From the NCBI RefSeq assembly GCF_003293695.1, contig NZ_CP029556.1:1746001-1810000 (forward strand): a DNA stretch of 64,000 nucleotides. Direction: 5' to 3'. Numbering within the stretch: the first letter of the stretch is position 1; every line of letters begins with the position of its first letter. The notes under the pieces are model-generated. The model ran no database searches, had not been told where the DNA came from, and worked only from the letters and a program-made list of their open reading frames with translations. The translations under genes and the position numbers were made by a program. Shown here in pieces: positions 9,350 to 17,857 of the stretch. The stretch comes from Lysobacter oculi. Lineage in GTDB: Bacteria > Pseudomonadota > Gammaproteobacteria > Xanthomonadales > Xanthomonadaceae.

Positions 9350-9819
9350 ACCAATTCGTCCTGCATGTTCGACAGCCGCTTGAGGCGGTGATGGATTTCC
9401 CGCAACGCAACCGGCACGGAACGGACCAGGTTCTCGCGATCGTGATCGGTGGCAATCTGCCGATGATTGAGCTCGCTCAGGGTTTCAAGAAGGTTCGGCA
9501 GATGCTGCGTCTCGTAAACATGCAGACGTGTCTGGAAATCATCCAGCCGCTGCTGGAAAGCATCCAGTCGCGCTTCCGCAGCCTGCACGCGGCCACCGGT
9601 CACGGTATGCGTGCGCAACTCGGGCAAATGCTGGCATTCAAGAACAACCTGAGCATGCTTGAGCTGATTGAGTGCACCTTGCATCCCGTCCAGAGACGAC
9701 TGCACGTGTCTGCCGTGCGTCGCCATGTCCATGACTTCGGGCAGTCGATATATGCCCACCAGAATCCGTATGAAGCGCCCAACGACGGGCCATTGGCCCA
9801 TCGATTTCACCATTCCCAT
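9346..9819 (-). CDS. Small coiled-coil protein of the O-antigen operon
   Basis: This 157-residue protein has a short amphipathic or hydrophobic start (VVGRFIRILVGIYRLP) that could touch the membrane. A heptad-rich helix then fills most of residues 35-155. No catalytic domain is visible. The ATG was chosen for the GGGGG run seven bases upstream. It follows manC by 10 bases and overlaps the coiled-coil methyltransferase gene by four, which suggests a complex between the two coiled coils. It may be a partner or membrane anchor of the chain-capping enzyme, as WbdD partners with WbdA in E. coli O9a. That role is inference; the sequence itself is not recognised. Confidence 0.75.
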   Translation of the reverse strand: MGMVKSMGQWPVVGRFIRILVGIYRLPEVMDMATHGRHVQSSLDGMQGALNQLKHAQVVLECQHLPELRTHTVTGGRVQAAEARLDAFQQRLDDFQTRLHVYETQHLPNLLETLSELNHRQIATDHDRENLVRSVPVALREIHHRLKRLSNMQDELV

Positions 9820-9829
9820 GTGATACCCC

Positions 9830-11239
9830 CTATTGCCTTCCGTAGACGTCTTCAAGCCTGACGATATCGTCTTCTCCGAGGTAGTGCCCCGACTGGACCT
9901 CAATCAGCTCGACCAGCTCCGCACCCGTATTGCGCAGACGATGAACGCTTCCCAGCGGTATGTAGGTGCTTTCATTCTCGCGCAGCTCGAACACCTTGTC
10001 ATCGCAGGTCACTTCCGCCACGCCGGACACGACGATCCAGTGTTCCGCGCGCTTGTGATGCTTCTGCAGGCTGAGCGCGGCGCCGGGCTTCACCACGATG
10101 CGTTTCACCTGAAAACGCTCGCCCATGTCGAGCGAGTCGTAGTTGCCCCAGGGACGGTAGACCTTGCGATGGAACAGATGCTCCTGACGACCGGCTCGCT
10201 TGAGCTCATCGACGATTGTCTTGACATCCTGGACGCGATCCTTCCGCGCGACCAAGGTCGCATCGGGCGTATCCACGATCACCAGATCATCGACTCCGAT
10301 GGTGGCGATCATCCTGCGGTCGCTGGCGCGCACAAGGCAGTCGCGGCTGTCGACGGTGATGACATCGCCCTCATGGAAGTTGCCGCTCGAATCGCGCTCG
10401 GCCACTGCCCAGAGCGACGACCACGAGCCGATGTCGCTCCAGCCACAGCTGACCGGAACGACGGCCGCGTGGTCGGTCTTCTCCATCACCGCATAGTCGA
10501 CGGAGTCCGATGGAGAGGACTCGAACGCCGCGCGGTCTAGGCGGGTGAAATCGAGATCCGAAGCCGCCTCATCAAAGGCGATGGCCACTGCATCGGCCAT
10601 CGCCGGCGCCAGTCGTTCGAGTTCCGCGATGTAGCGATCGGCGCGAAACAGGAACATGCCGGAGTTCCACGCATACCCGCCCTCATCCAGATACGCCCTG
10701 GCGCGTTCGACATCCGGCTTCTCGACGAACTGCCGGATCCTGAAGCCGCCATCCAACGGCTCGCCCGACTGGATGTACCCATATCCCGTCTCGGGTGCGT
10801 TCGGCTCGATTCCGAAAGTGACCAGCCAGCCCGCTTCGGCCAGGGGCAAGCCGCGCTTCACTGCTGCGCGGAATGCGGATTCGTCCTGTATCAGGTGATC
10901 GGCGGGCATGATCAGCATCACGCCATCAGCGTCAGTCGCCAGCACATGATGCGCAGCCACGGCGATGGCAGGGGCGGTATTGCGCGCGATCGGCTCAAGC
11001 AGGATGCCACCGCTCTCTTGGCCTATCTTGGCAAGCTGCTCACCTACCATGAACCGGTGTTCTTCGCTGCAGACGGTGATGGCCGGAGCGGTACTTTCCA
11101 GGCGCCCGGCACGCAATACCGTTTCCTGATAGAGGGAATGATCGCCCATGAGAGTCAGGAACTGCTTGGGCTGATTGTGCCGCGACAATGGCCAAAGCCG
11201 CGAGCCGCTGCCGCCGCTCAAGATGACAGGATGAAGCAT
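9830..11239 (-). CDS. manC: Mannose-1-phosphate guanylyltransferase / mannose-6-phosphate isomerase
   Basis: This 469-residue bifunctional enzyme makes GDP-D-mannose from mannose-1-phosphate and GTP, and also interconverts fructose-6-P and mannose-6-P. The nucleotidyl-transfer signature GGSGSRLWPLSRHNQPKQFL lies at residues 9-28 and FVEKP in mid-domain. The C-terminal cupin (KRIVVKPGAALSLQKHHKR) is the isomerase half. In Xanthomonas the same enzyme is called XanB. It is the first gene of the left operon. GDP-mannose made here feeds Gmd and Rmd in the right operon and possibly mannosyl transferases. A TAGAAT -10-like box lies about 35 bases upstream of the ATG, in the region shared with divergent etfB. 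Confidence 0.97.
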   Translation of the reverse strand: MLHPVILSGGSGSRLWPLSRHNQPKQFLTLMGDHSLYQETVLRAGRLESTAPAITVCSEEHRFMVGEQLAKIGQESGGILLEPIARNTAPAIAVAAHHVLATDADGVMLIMPADHLIQDESAFRAAVKRGLPLAEAGWLVTFGIEPNAPETGYGYIQSGEPLDGGFRIRQFVEKPDVERARAYLDEGGYAWNSGMFLFRADRYIAELERLAPAMADAVAIAFDEAASDLDFTRLDRAAFESSPSDSVDYAVMEKTDHAAVVPVSCGWSDIGSWSSLWAVAERDSSGNFHEGDVITVDSRDCLVRASDRRMIATIGVDDLVIVDTPDATLVARKDRVQDVKTIVDELKRAGRQEHLFHRKVYRPWGNYDSLDMGERFQVKRIVVKPGAALSLQKHHKRAEHWIVVSGVAEVTCDDKVFELRENESTYIPLGSVHRLRNTGAELVELIEVQSGHYLGEDDIVRLEDVYGRQ

Positions 11240-11271
11240 ACGGTGCCTGACTCGGATACTGGATCGGGATA

Positions 11272-11277
11272 ATTCTA
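11272..11277 (-). promoter_or_regulatory. Probable -10 box for manC
   Basis: TAGAAT on the minus strand matches the sigma-70 -10 consensus at five of six bases and lies about 35 bases upstream of the manC start. No good -35 box sits at the usual distance. It is the likely promoter of the left O-antigen operon because manC has no other co-directional gene upstream. Confidence 0.4.
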
Positions 11278-11426
11278 CCCTTTTGTTACCACGGTCTTAC
11301 ATTCACGTGAAAACCAAATCCCAGGGCGGTTGAGCCGGGAATTCCACCATCAAGCCCGCTACCGGGTCGACTTGCCGGCGACGCCCATCCCGACATTTTC
11401 TGAAGACCGCCCCACGCTTCATCGGC

Positions 11427-11432
11427 TAGAAT
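11427..11432 (+). promoter_or_regulatory. Probable -10 box for etfB
   Basis: TAGAAT on the plus strand matches the sigma-70 -10 consensus at five of six bases, about 40 bases before the etfB start codon. No convincing -35 box was found. The roughly 230-base manC-etfB gap appears to hold two back-to-back promoters and nothing else recognisable. Confidence 0.4.
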
Positions 11433-11471
11433 TGGAGTTTCCATGACTATCCATTGCGGAGCCTTGCCCAG

Positions 11472-12218
11472 GTGAAGATCCTCGTCGGCTACAAGCGAGT
11501 CGTTGACGCCAATGTGCGCATACAAGTGCGGCCTGATGGCTCGGGCGTGGTGACCGAAGGCGTCAAGCTTTCGCCCAACCCGTTCGACGAAATTGCGCTG
11601 GAGGAAGCCCTGCGCCTGCGTGACAAGGGCATTGCGTCCGAGGTCGTGGTCGCTGCGATCGCGCCGGCCGATGCGCAACCGCACCTGCGCAACGGACTTG
11701 CGATGGGCGCCAACCGCTCGATTCATGTGGTTGCCGACGGATCGGTCGGGCCGTTGACCGCAGCGCGTGTGCTGTTGAAGCTTGTCGAAAAGGAGCAACC
11801 CGACCTGGTTCTGCTCGGCAAACAGGCGATCGACGACGACGCCAACCAGACCGGGCAGATGCTTGCCACGCTCTGGGGCCGCCCACAGGCCACCTTCGCC
11901 AGCGAATTGAGCGTGGAAGGTGGCAAAGCAACGGTTGTCCGCGAAGTCGACGCGGGCCTTGAGACGTTGGAAATCGATCTGCCCGCGGTGGTGACCACGG
12001 ACCTGCGCCTGAACGAGCCGCGTTTCATCAAGCTGCCGGATATCATGAAGGCGAAGTCCAAGCCCCTCGAAACGATTGCAATGGTTGACCTCGGCGCGGA
12101 GGAATCGAACACATTGAAGACGATCCACTATGCCGCCCCCGTCCAGCGCAGCCGGGGCGTGATGGTCAAGGATGCAAACGAACTGGTTGCCCATCTCAAG
12201 CAAAAGGGGCTGCTCTGA
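11472..12218 (+). CDS. etfB: Electron transfer flavoprotein, beta subunit
   Basis: This 248-residue EtfB passes electrons from acyl-CoA and related dehydrogenases to the ETF-ubiquinone oxidoreductase as a heterodimer with EtfA. The family start (VKILVGYKRVVDANVRIQV) shows that GTG is the initiation codon, since homologues begin exactly there. The AMP-binding region lies around VVAAIAPADAQPHLRNGLAM. Its TGA overlaps the etfA ATG as TGATG, so the two subunits are translationally coupled. In Xanthomonas the LPS locus is known to lie between etf genes and metB. Here etfBA sits inside the locus with O-antigen genes on both sides. Confidence 0.97.
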   Translation: MKILVGYKRVVDANVRIQVRPDGSGVVTEGVKLSPNPFDEIALEEALRLRDKGIASEVVVAAIAPADAQPHLRNGLAMGANRSIHVVADGSVGPLTAARVLLKLVEKEQPDLVLLGKQAIDDDANQTGQMLATLWGRPQATFASELSVEGGKATVVREVDAGLETLEIDLPAVVTTDLRLNEPRFIKLPDIMKAKSKPLETIAMVDLGAEESNTLKTIHYAAPVQRSRGVMVKDANELVAHLKQKGLL

Positions 12219-13159
12219 TGGCCAAGGTCCTGATCGTCGCCGAACACCTGGATGGCAAGCTCAATGCCGCCACTGCGAAGTGCGTTTCTGCTGCGCTGGC
12301 TTTGGCTCCGGAGTCCATCGACGTCCTGGTGCTTGCGTCGGATCCGACTGCTATCGCCCGTGACGCCGCCCGGCTCGAGGGCGTGTCTAGAGTGCTTGCG
12401 GTCGCGAATCCGGCAAACGAGCATGCGATCTCGCAGGTTCTGGCACCGCAGGTCGCGCAGATTGCTGCGGAATACACCCATGTTTTCGGCCCGAGCACGA
12501 CGTTCGGGAAGGACCTGATGCCCTGCATCGCTGCTCTTCTCGGCGTGGCACAGATATCGGACCTGATGGCGGTCGAGGGCACCCACACTTTCAAACGACC
12601 GATCTACGCCGGCAATGCAATCGTCACCGTCGAGACCCCCGCCGACCAGATCGTGGTCGCGACCATCCGCACCGCTTCGTGGCTCGAGGCCGCTACCGGC
12701 AATGACGCCTTAGTCGAGGCAGTCGGCGTCGACGTGCCGTTGCCATCGCATACACGTCATGTCGGACTGCAGGCGGGCAAGTCCGACCGACCGGATCTGC
12801 AGAGTGCGCGCCGCGTGGTATCCGGCGGCCGCGGAGTAGGCAGCGCCGAGAATTTCTCGGTCGTCTATGCCCTCGCCGATGCACTGGGAGCCGCTGTAGG
12901 CGCTTCGCGCGCCGCTGTTGATGCCGGTTATGTTCCGAACGACATGCAGGTAGGACAGACGGGCAAGATCATTTCACCGGAGCTCTACATCGCGATCGGC
13001 ATCTCCGGGGCGATCCAGCACCTCACTGGCATCAAGGATGCCGGTACCATCGTTGCCATCAACAAGGACGCAGATGCACCGATCTTCGAGATCGCCGATG
13101 TCGGACTGGTGGGCGATTTGTTCGAAATACTGCCGCAGCTCAAGGCCGCCCTGGGTTGA
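12218..13159 (+). CDS. etfA: Electron transfer flavoprotein, alpha subunit
   Basis: This 313-residue EtfA carries the FAD of the electron transfer flavoprotein. The C-terminal FAD domain is clear: [12 protein letters not shown], then [36 protein letters not shown] and [16 protein letters not shown]. These are the usual signatures in order. It starts inside the etfB stop codon (TGATG). The product works in the cytoplasm, linking beta-oxidation and amino-acid dehydrogenases to the quinone pool. It is a conserved anchor gene of xanthomonad O-antigen loci and is unlikely to take part in LPS synthesis itself. Confidence 0.97.
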   Translation: MAKVLIVAEHLDGKLNAATAKCVSAALALAPESIDVLVLASDPTAIARDAARLEGVSRVLAVANPANEHAISQVLAPQVAQIAAEYTHVFGPSTTFGKDLMPCIAALLGVAQISDLMAVEGTHTFKRPIYAGNAIVTVETPADQIVVATIRTASWLEAATGNDALVEAVGVDVPLPSHTRHVGLQAGKSDRPDLQSARRVVSGGRGVGSAENFSVVYALADALGAAVGASRAAVDAGYVPNDMQVGQTGKIISPELYIAIGISGAIQHLTGIKDAGTIVAINKDADAPIFEIADVGLVGDLFEILPQLKAALG

Positions 13160-13232
13160 TGGACGGCAATGATGAGTCGTTGTCGACACCTGCCGGGCTA
13201 GGCTGGCGGGCAGATCCAACCGAGTGAGAGCC

Positions 13233-13850
13233 ATGGCACGATTCGCTTGCAAGCTGATGATGATCGGGACGCTCGTTTCAGCCGTCGCGTTTGCGACGAC
13301 AGGTTGCAAACGCTCGCCCGACCCGTCGAATCCGCAGGAGCCGACAGCGGAAGCGGTCCCATCTGAAACGCTTCAGCCAGCACCGGACGGCATCAATCAG
13401 GCCATCGCTCCCGATGAATTCGCGCGTGTTCGTCTGTCGCAGGTCGAAAGTCCTCGACAAACCGAGGGTGGAACCCATGTGCTGGTCACGATCGAGGTCG
13501 AGAACAGATCCACGCAGACGCTTGTGGGGCGCGGATCGAACCCGGTCAATCTTGGTGTCCAGGTGCTCTCGTCCGATGGCAAGCCGGAACCCCCGGACGG
13601 TCTGCTCGATTTCATCCGCCAGCCCCTTCCGCCGATCGAACCCGGCGAAGGTGCCGCGGTGACATTGGCAATACCCGTGGATGCGCGATCTTCCGGCCGC
13701 ACCCTGCGTCTTGCTTTGGTCCAGGAACCGTTGCGATGGTATGACACGCCGACCGATCAGCCCATTGAGATCGGCCCTTTCTCGGCATGCGACACACGGA
13801 TATGCGATGTTGCAGGTGCCCCTTTGCCGAGTGCCGCCGGGACACCCTGA
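13233..13850 (+). CDS. Lipoprotein with a C-terminal beta-sandwich-like domain
   Basis: This 205-residue protein begins with a lipoprotein signal (MARFACKLMMIG, hydrophobic core, then FATTGC with the lipidated Cys at about residue 24). The mature part has a disordered Ser/Pro/Glu stretch and then a domain of about 110 residues with NPVNLGVQVLSSDGK, PLPPIEPGEGAAVTLAIPV and LRLALVQEPLRWYD. That pattern resembles the small beta domains seen in polysaccharide-handling proteins. It lies 73 bases after etfA and may be co-transcribed. An exported role in envelope or LPS biology is a guess from context; no function is known. An in-frame GTG three codons earlier is a less likely start. Confidence 0.75.
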   Translation: MARFACKLMMIGTLVSAVAFATTGCKRSPDPSNPQEPTAEAVPSETLQPAPDGINQAIAPDEFARVRLSQVESPRQTEGGTHVLVTIEVENRSTQTLVGRGSNPVNLGVQVLSSDGKPEPPDGLLDFIRQPLPPIEPGEGAAVTLAIPVDARSSGRTLRLALVQEPLRWYDTPTDQPIEIGPFSACDTRICDVAGAPLPSAAGTP

Positions 13851-13861
13851 CGCTGCCATTT

Positions 13862-15199
13862 TCAGGGGCGAGGCACGTGCCGCAGTCGCTCGCGAGCGCA
13901 GTCGTAATACCACGATGTCCGCCAGAATGACGGCCCCATGATGGTGGCCTCCGTTTCCATTTTGCCGCGCATGACTTCGCACGCCGGCCCCGGCCACAGC
14001 GAGGCACCCATCACGTCCTCGCGTTCGGATCGGTACGGGATTGCGAAGTAGTATGCCGATGCCAGAACGGGTATCGATGCAAGGATTGCCCACGCACCCA
14101 TCGACCGGAGGCTTTTCCTGATCGGCGCATGGCCGTTGCCTGCAGTCCCTGCGGTCAGCAGCATCGCCACCAACAGCGACAGCATCGGCTGCAGCATCAA
14201 GCGGTCGCCCCACGATGACCAGCCGAATGCCGCCCACCACAACGAGAAGGAAACCAGCGCCCCTCCTGCCGCAACCAACGCCGGCAGGATGCCCGCAAGC
14301 GAGAGCCTGTGGCGCGTCAGCCACAGCAGAAGCGCCAAGACGGCGAACGGGAGCGACCAGAAAATCACCACGCCGCCATTGGGCGAGGCGATTCCGCCGG
14401 CAAGGAATTCCAGCGACATGACGAGTAGCGGCGATGTCTGGCGTGCTTCTTCCAGATAAGCGACCGGCGCCAGACTGGCATATCGATATTGGTTGTACGC
14501 CAACGCAGCCACCCCGCCCGGCACAAGTGCCAGCAGCCCTGCCGCGGTGATGCCTGCCAAGCGCGCCTCTCCGAACTGCTCGTTCCGCCTTCGCTGCCAA
14601 TGCTTGGCCAGTCGCAGAGTCGCCAGCGAAACCAGGATGGCCAACAGCACGATGACAACCACCGTGTCCTTGTACAGCGGAAACAGCAGCGCGGTACCGA
14701 TCAGCCATCCATACGCAACGGGCCTGCGTCTCAGACCGGGTTCCATCCACATCGCACCCAATGTGCCCAGATAGATGCCCGCGACAATCCCGGCCTGCAC
14801 CTCCAGGGCTGCGGCATGCACGTAGAAATACGGCAGGGGGCTGAGACAGATCGCTGCGATATAGGCGCCGGCCGATGCAAATGCCTGTTTGCCGCGCAAC
14901 GTGGCCAGCCACGCCAATGGCAAAGCGAGGAAAGCGACGTTGAGCCAGGCCAGACGCATGCCCGGTTGAGGTGACTCATGCACCCATGCCGAATTGAGCA
15001 GATACGCGAGCGGGAATTTGCTTAGTCCCTCGCAGCCTCCGGCATCCCGAATGATTCTGCATTGCTGCAAGCGCGCCCAGTCGCCACCCCAGGCGCCGAA
15101 ATCATACTGCGCAAAGTAGCTGCCGCCGCCCGCTATCGCGCACATCAAGGCAATTGCACAGACCATGAGCGGCCAGGGCCATGCGCGCATCCCATTCAT
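13862..15199 (-). CDS. Polytopic membrane protein of the O-antigen locus, possible GT-C type transferase
   Basis: This 445-residue protein is almost entirely hydrophobic, with roughly 9-11 predicted helices. It has an early periplasmic loop containing YDFGAWGGDWARLQQCRI after the first helix, as in GT-C glycosyltransferases where the catalytic acidic residue sits in the first loop. I do not recognise a named family. The ATG overlaps the stop of the upstream membrane gene as ATGA. It is the last gene of the right operon, three places after gtrA, so it is a candidate for the periplasmic enzyme that moves a sugar from undecaprenyl phosphate to the O-chain. It converges on the lipoprotein gene with 11 bases between stop codons. 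Confidence 0.7.
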   Translation of the reverse strand: MNGMRAWPWPLMVCAIALMCAIAGGGSYFAQYDFGAWGGDWARLQQCRIIRDAGGCEGLSKFPLAYLLNSAWVHESPQPGMRLAWLNVAFLALPLAWLATLRGKQAFASAGAYIAAICLSPLPYFYVHAAALEVQAGIVAGIYLGTLGAMWMEPGLRRRPVAYGWLIGTALLFPLYKDTVVVIVLLAILVSLATLRLAKHWQRRRNEQFGEARLAGITAAGLLALVPGGVAALAYNQYRYASLAPVAYLEEARQTSPLLVMSLEFLAGGIASPNGGVVIFWSLPFAVLALLLWLTRHRLSLAGILPALVAAGGALVSFSLWWAAFGWSSWGDRLMLQPMLSLLVAMLLTAGTAGNGHAPIRKSLRSMGAWAILASIPVLASAYYFAIPYRSEREDVMGASLWPGPACEVMRGKMETEATIMGPSFWRTSWYYDCARERLRHVPRP

Positions 15200-16836
15200 C
15201 GAGGCAGGCATATCCAGGATTTGTCGTAAGCGCGCGTGGGACGGCAATCGAAGTCCTTCATGGATCCGGCGTTGGAACGGTAGACATCATCGGCCATTAG
15301 GACTACTTCATTCGGCGATGGCGTCACCGTTTTCCCGCTGCAGTGCCGGACCAGCTGTTCGGGTGTGTTGCGGGCGGCATAGAAGCTGTTGGTGTACAGG
15401 CCGTCACGCAGCATGCGAAAGCCGATCGCCTCGTAGTTGCGGACCCCGAGCGGCGTGCCGTGGGGGCTGCACTGGAAAGGCGGATAGGCCACCACGCCCG
15501 CGTATGTCCCGCGGGAGAATGCGGGCATTTCCTGATGCTGACCCGCAGCCATGTTGGCCGAGACAGCGGAACCGATCGGCGCCACATCGATAAATTGCAG
15601 GAATACCAAACCGCAAAGAACAATCGCCGCCAGCCGCCGCGGCATGCGCGCGACAATCAAGGTCGTGCCCAGCACGATGATCCAGAAGCCGCATAGCCAG
15701 AAAAACCTGCCGCTGGCGCGGAAACGGCCAAGCAACGAAAGCACGGTATCCGGGAGGACGATCTCATGGATGTGCGCACCGACTGTGAGTGTGGACGACA
15801 AAGCCAACACGAATGCGGCCATGCACAGCAAGACCACGGTGGCCCACGGAAATCCTTCCAGCCGGCGACGTGTTGCCGGAAGCAGGAACGGGATGGCGAT
15901 CGCCAGCAAGAGCACGCCGAAACCCGGATAGACGAAACCCTCGAAGGTCTGTCCACCGGTCGCATCGGCAATGTCCCTGCGAAGCACCAATGCGGTCCCG
16001 TTCGAGTCGATCGGGCCGAGCAGGTTCATTGAATAGACACCGTACCCCTGCGTCACCGCATCACTTGCAGCCATGAAGCCGAACAGTCGAAGACCGGAGT
16101 ACGCCGCCACCGCGAAAACCGCGATCGCGGCCAGCGACCATGCGGTTCCGGCCAAGCGCCAGCGCGAAAGCGCCATTGCGCAGGCGCTCATGCCCGTCAT
16201 CAACGCCAGATAAGGATTGATGCCCGCGGCAAGGAACAGCACGCTGGCATTGGCTAGCGTCCACCACCATGGTCTTGCATGCCAGAGCCCGAGCGAGGCC
16301 CACATGCCAAGCACGATCACCCACTGCGACGACAATGCCGTGTGCCCCTGAAAGCGCCAAAAGGTGAAGGGCAGCAACGCGAACATCAGGCCAGCCATCG
16401 TCCAGATGACGTGATGCGCACGCATGTCCTGCATGCCGGCCAGTTTCAGTGCGGCGCGCACTGCCAGCGCACCGAACACGCCCTGGAGAACCAGGCATGC
16501 GAGGAAGTAGGCACCTAGATACTGTTGTCCGCTCCAGCCGGTGCCGGCCCACTTCGCGATCGCGAGAAAGATCGGCATGGGGTCGAAGAGCGAAATGCTG
16601 ATGGGCAAAGGATGGCTCATGCGCGTCGTCTGCAGCCATCCAGCCGCCGGATCCGTCAAGTAGACGCCCCAGGCCACATAAACCTGGGCCAGGTCACCCC
16701 ATATCCAGCGGGTGTTGCTGGGGTCCAGCGGGCCCGGCCCCAGCACCCAGCGTCCCCACAGGTACGCAAGGACCGCAACCGCCATGCACGGCACGACGCC
16801 GCGCCACCAGGCTGCGCGCACGACGGAATCCTTCAT
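15196..16836 (-). CDS. Polytopic membrane protein, DUF6311-like
   Basis: This 546-residue protein has about 10-12 hydrophobic helices, a large first periplasmic loop with WIWGDLAQVYVAWGVYL and PLPISISLFDPMPIFLAI, and a soluble C-terminal tail of about 130 residues. The first-loop pattern resembles the DUF6311 family of putative membrane glycosyltransferases (from memory, not searched). It overlaps genes on both sides by four bases (ATGA), so it is part of a tightly coupled five-gene membrane module with gtrB and gtrA. It is the best candidate for the sugar-specific GtrC component. The donor may be the undecaprenyl-phosphate sugar made by the upstream GtrB-like enzyme. No biochemical role is established. 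Confidence 0.7.
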   Translation of the reverse strand: MKDSVVRAAWWRGVVPCMAVAVLAYLWGRWVLGPGPLDPSNTRWIWGDLAQVYVAWGVYLTDPAAGWLQTTRMSHPLPISISLFDPMPIFLAIAKWAGTGWSGQQYLGAYFLACLVLQGVFGALAVRAALKLAGMQDMRAHHVIWTMAGLMFALLPFTFWRFQGHTALSSQWVIVLGMWASLGLWHARPWWWTLANASVLFLAAGINPYLALMTGMSACAMALSRWRLAGTAWSLAAIAVFAVAAYSGLRLFGFMAASDAVTQGYGVYSMNLLGPIDSNGTALVLRRDIADATGGQTFEGFVYPGFGVLLLAIAIPFLLPATRRRLEGFPWATVVLLCMAAFVLALSSTLTVGAHIHEIVLPDTVLSLLGRFRASGRFFWLCGFWIIVLGTTLIVARMPRRLAAIVLCGLVFLQFIDVAPIGSAVSANMAAGQHQEMPAFSRGTYAGVVAYPPFQCSPHGTPLGVRNYEAIGFRMLRDGLYTNSFYAARNTPEQLVRHCSGKTVTPSPNEVVLMADDVYRSNAGSMKDFDCRPTRAYDKSWICLPR

Positions 16837-17444
16837 GGACCTGTTCTCCGCTGCTCATGTCCGCAGCCGTAGTCGGCGACGACGTGGCTGTCGCGAAATG
16901 GATCCGTCAATGCATCGGTATATTCGCCCGCCAGCAGCCGGCGCACCGGCAACAGGTGCCTGCGATAGGCCCGGCTGAACGAAGCCAGCCTCTGCCCTCG
17001 CGGGGTAAGCATCACGCATCCGTCCCGCACGACAACGGTGCCTGACTCGACCTGTTCGGTAAGCCGCACGTCGACGAGACGATGTTCCCGAACATACTCA
17101 TCGATGAATATACGTTCCATCGCGTTCCTGCGGACGCCTCCACCGCGCTGCTGGATCTTCTCGAGAATGTAGAACGACAGCGAACGATCAAGCACGGTGG
17201 GTATGCTGATCGCGAATGCGTAGCCGCCCAGCAACCAGATGCAAAGCAGCATGGCCTGCTCGAGAGTGCTCAAGGAATGGAGTCCACCCGCGAAACGCAG
17301 GACGGCGAAGCACAGAAACGCGGCGATCACGGCCCCTCCGATCGAGGCATAGAGCACGACGTCGACCTTCATCGTTCTCATCTGGACGACATGAAGCACG
17401 ATCAGCACGCCGATGAAGAGTGCTGTCGCCAGGACACATCGCAT
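16833..17444 (-). CDS. Small membrane protein with C-terminal soluble domain, function unknown
   Basis: This 203-residue protein has three predicted helices in the first half (MRCVLATALFIGVLIVLHVV and two more). A basic soluble half follows, with EYVREHRLVDVRLTEQVESG and VMLTPRGQRLASFSRAYR, which reads like a small winged-helix fold. The ATG was chosen because AGGTGAG lies seven bases upstream and overlaps the gtrA stop codon; an in-frame GTG four codons earlier would give a GTGA overlap instead. It sits between gtrA and a DUF6311-like transferase. No family is recognised. A scaffold or regulator of the Gtr-like complex is possible. Confidence 0.65.
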   Translation of the reverse strand: MRCVLATALFIGVLIVLHVVQMRTMKVDVVLYASIGGAVIAAFLCFAVLRFAGGLHSLSTLEQAMLLCIWLLGGYAFAISIPTVLDRSLSFYILEKIQQRGGGVRRNAMERIFIDEYVREHRLVDVRLTEQVESGTVVVRDGCVMLTPRGQRLASFSRAYRRHLLPVRRLLAGEYTDALTDPFRDSHVVADYGCGHEQRRTGP

Positions 17445-17452
17445 GGCGTTGC

Positions 17453-17857
17453 TCACCTGAAGACCAGCAACTTGTTGGCAAGGAAACTCACTGCAACCTG
17501 CAGTGCGGTGGCGATCAAAAAGCCGACCCGGTAGTCGAATCCGAAATGGTCGCTCCATGCGCGGAGAAACAGCATGTGCATGAGAGCCAGGATGGCGTAT
17601 ACGGGAAGGAAGCGCGACAACTGCATGAGCGCGCCATCGGTGCGCCCCGGAAACACGAAATAGCGGCTGCCCAGGAAGGAGACGGCTATGCCGAAAACGG
17701 CTGCCACGCCATTGGCGACCCCTGCCGATCGCATGTCCAGCAGCGACATGTTGGCTTCCAGCACACAGTAATGCACCAAGGTGGCAACGAGGCCATTGGC
17801 GATGTAGCGAGCCACTTCTCCCTGCGTACCAGACACGATTTCACTCACGGTGCGCAT
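17453..17857 (-). CDS. GtrA-family membrane protein (putative lipid-linked sugar flippase)
   Basis: This 134-residue protein has four hydrophobic helices and matches the GtrA layout: ARYIANGLVATLVHYCVLE in the first helix, GVANGVAAVFGIAVSFLGSR with the Asn/Ser-Arg pattern, and the C-terminal FLANKLLVFR motif. GtrA proteins are thought to flip undecaprenyl-phosphate sugars made by GtrB to the periplasm. The ATG was chosen for GAGG six bases upstream; it overlaps the GtrB-like gene by 17 bases. A GTG three codons on is the alternative. Together with the GT2 enzyme before it, it forms a recognisable serotype-conversion style module within the O-antigen operon. Confidence 0.88.
   Translation of the reverse strand: MRTVSEIVSGTQGEVARYIANGLVATLVHYCVLEANMSLLDMRSAGVANGVAAVFGIAVSFLGSRYFVFPGRTDGALMQLSRFLPVYAILALMHMLFLRAWSDHFGFDYRVGFLIATALQVAVSFLANKLLVFR

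Noticed and set aside
11357..11364. CGGTAGCG on the minus strand before manC, like the core of an ops/JUMPstart element
   Set aside because: Only eight bases match, and it lies upstream of the likely manC promoter rather than in the transcribed leader, so it could not act on elongating polymerase there.
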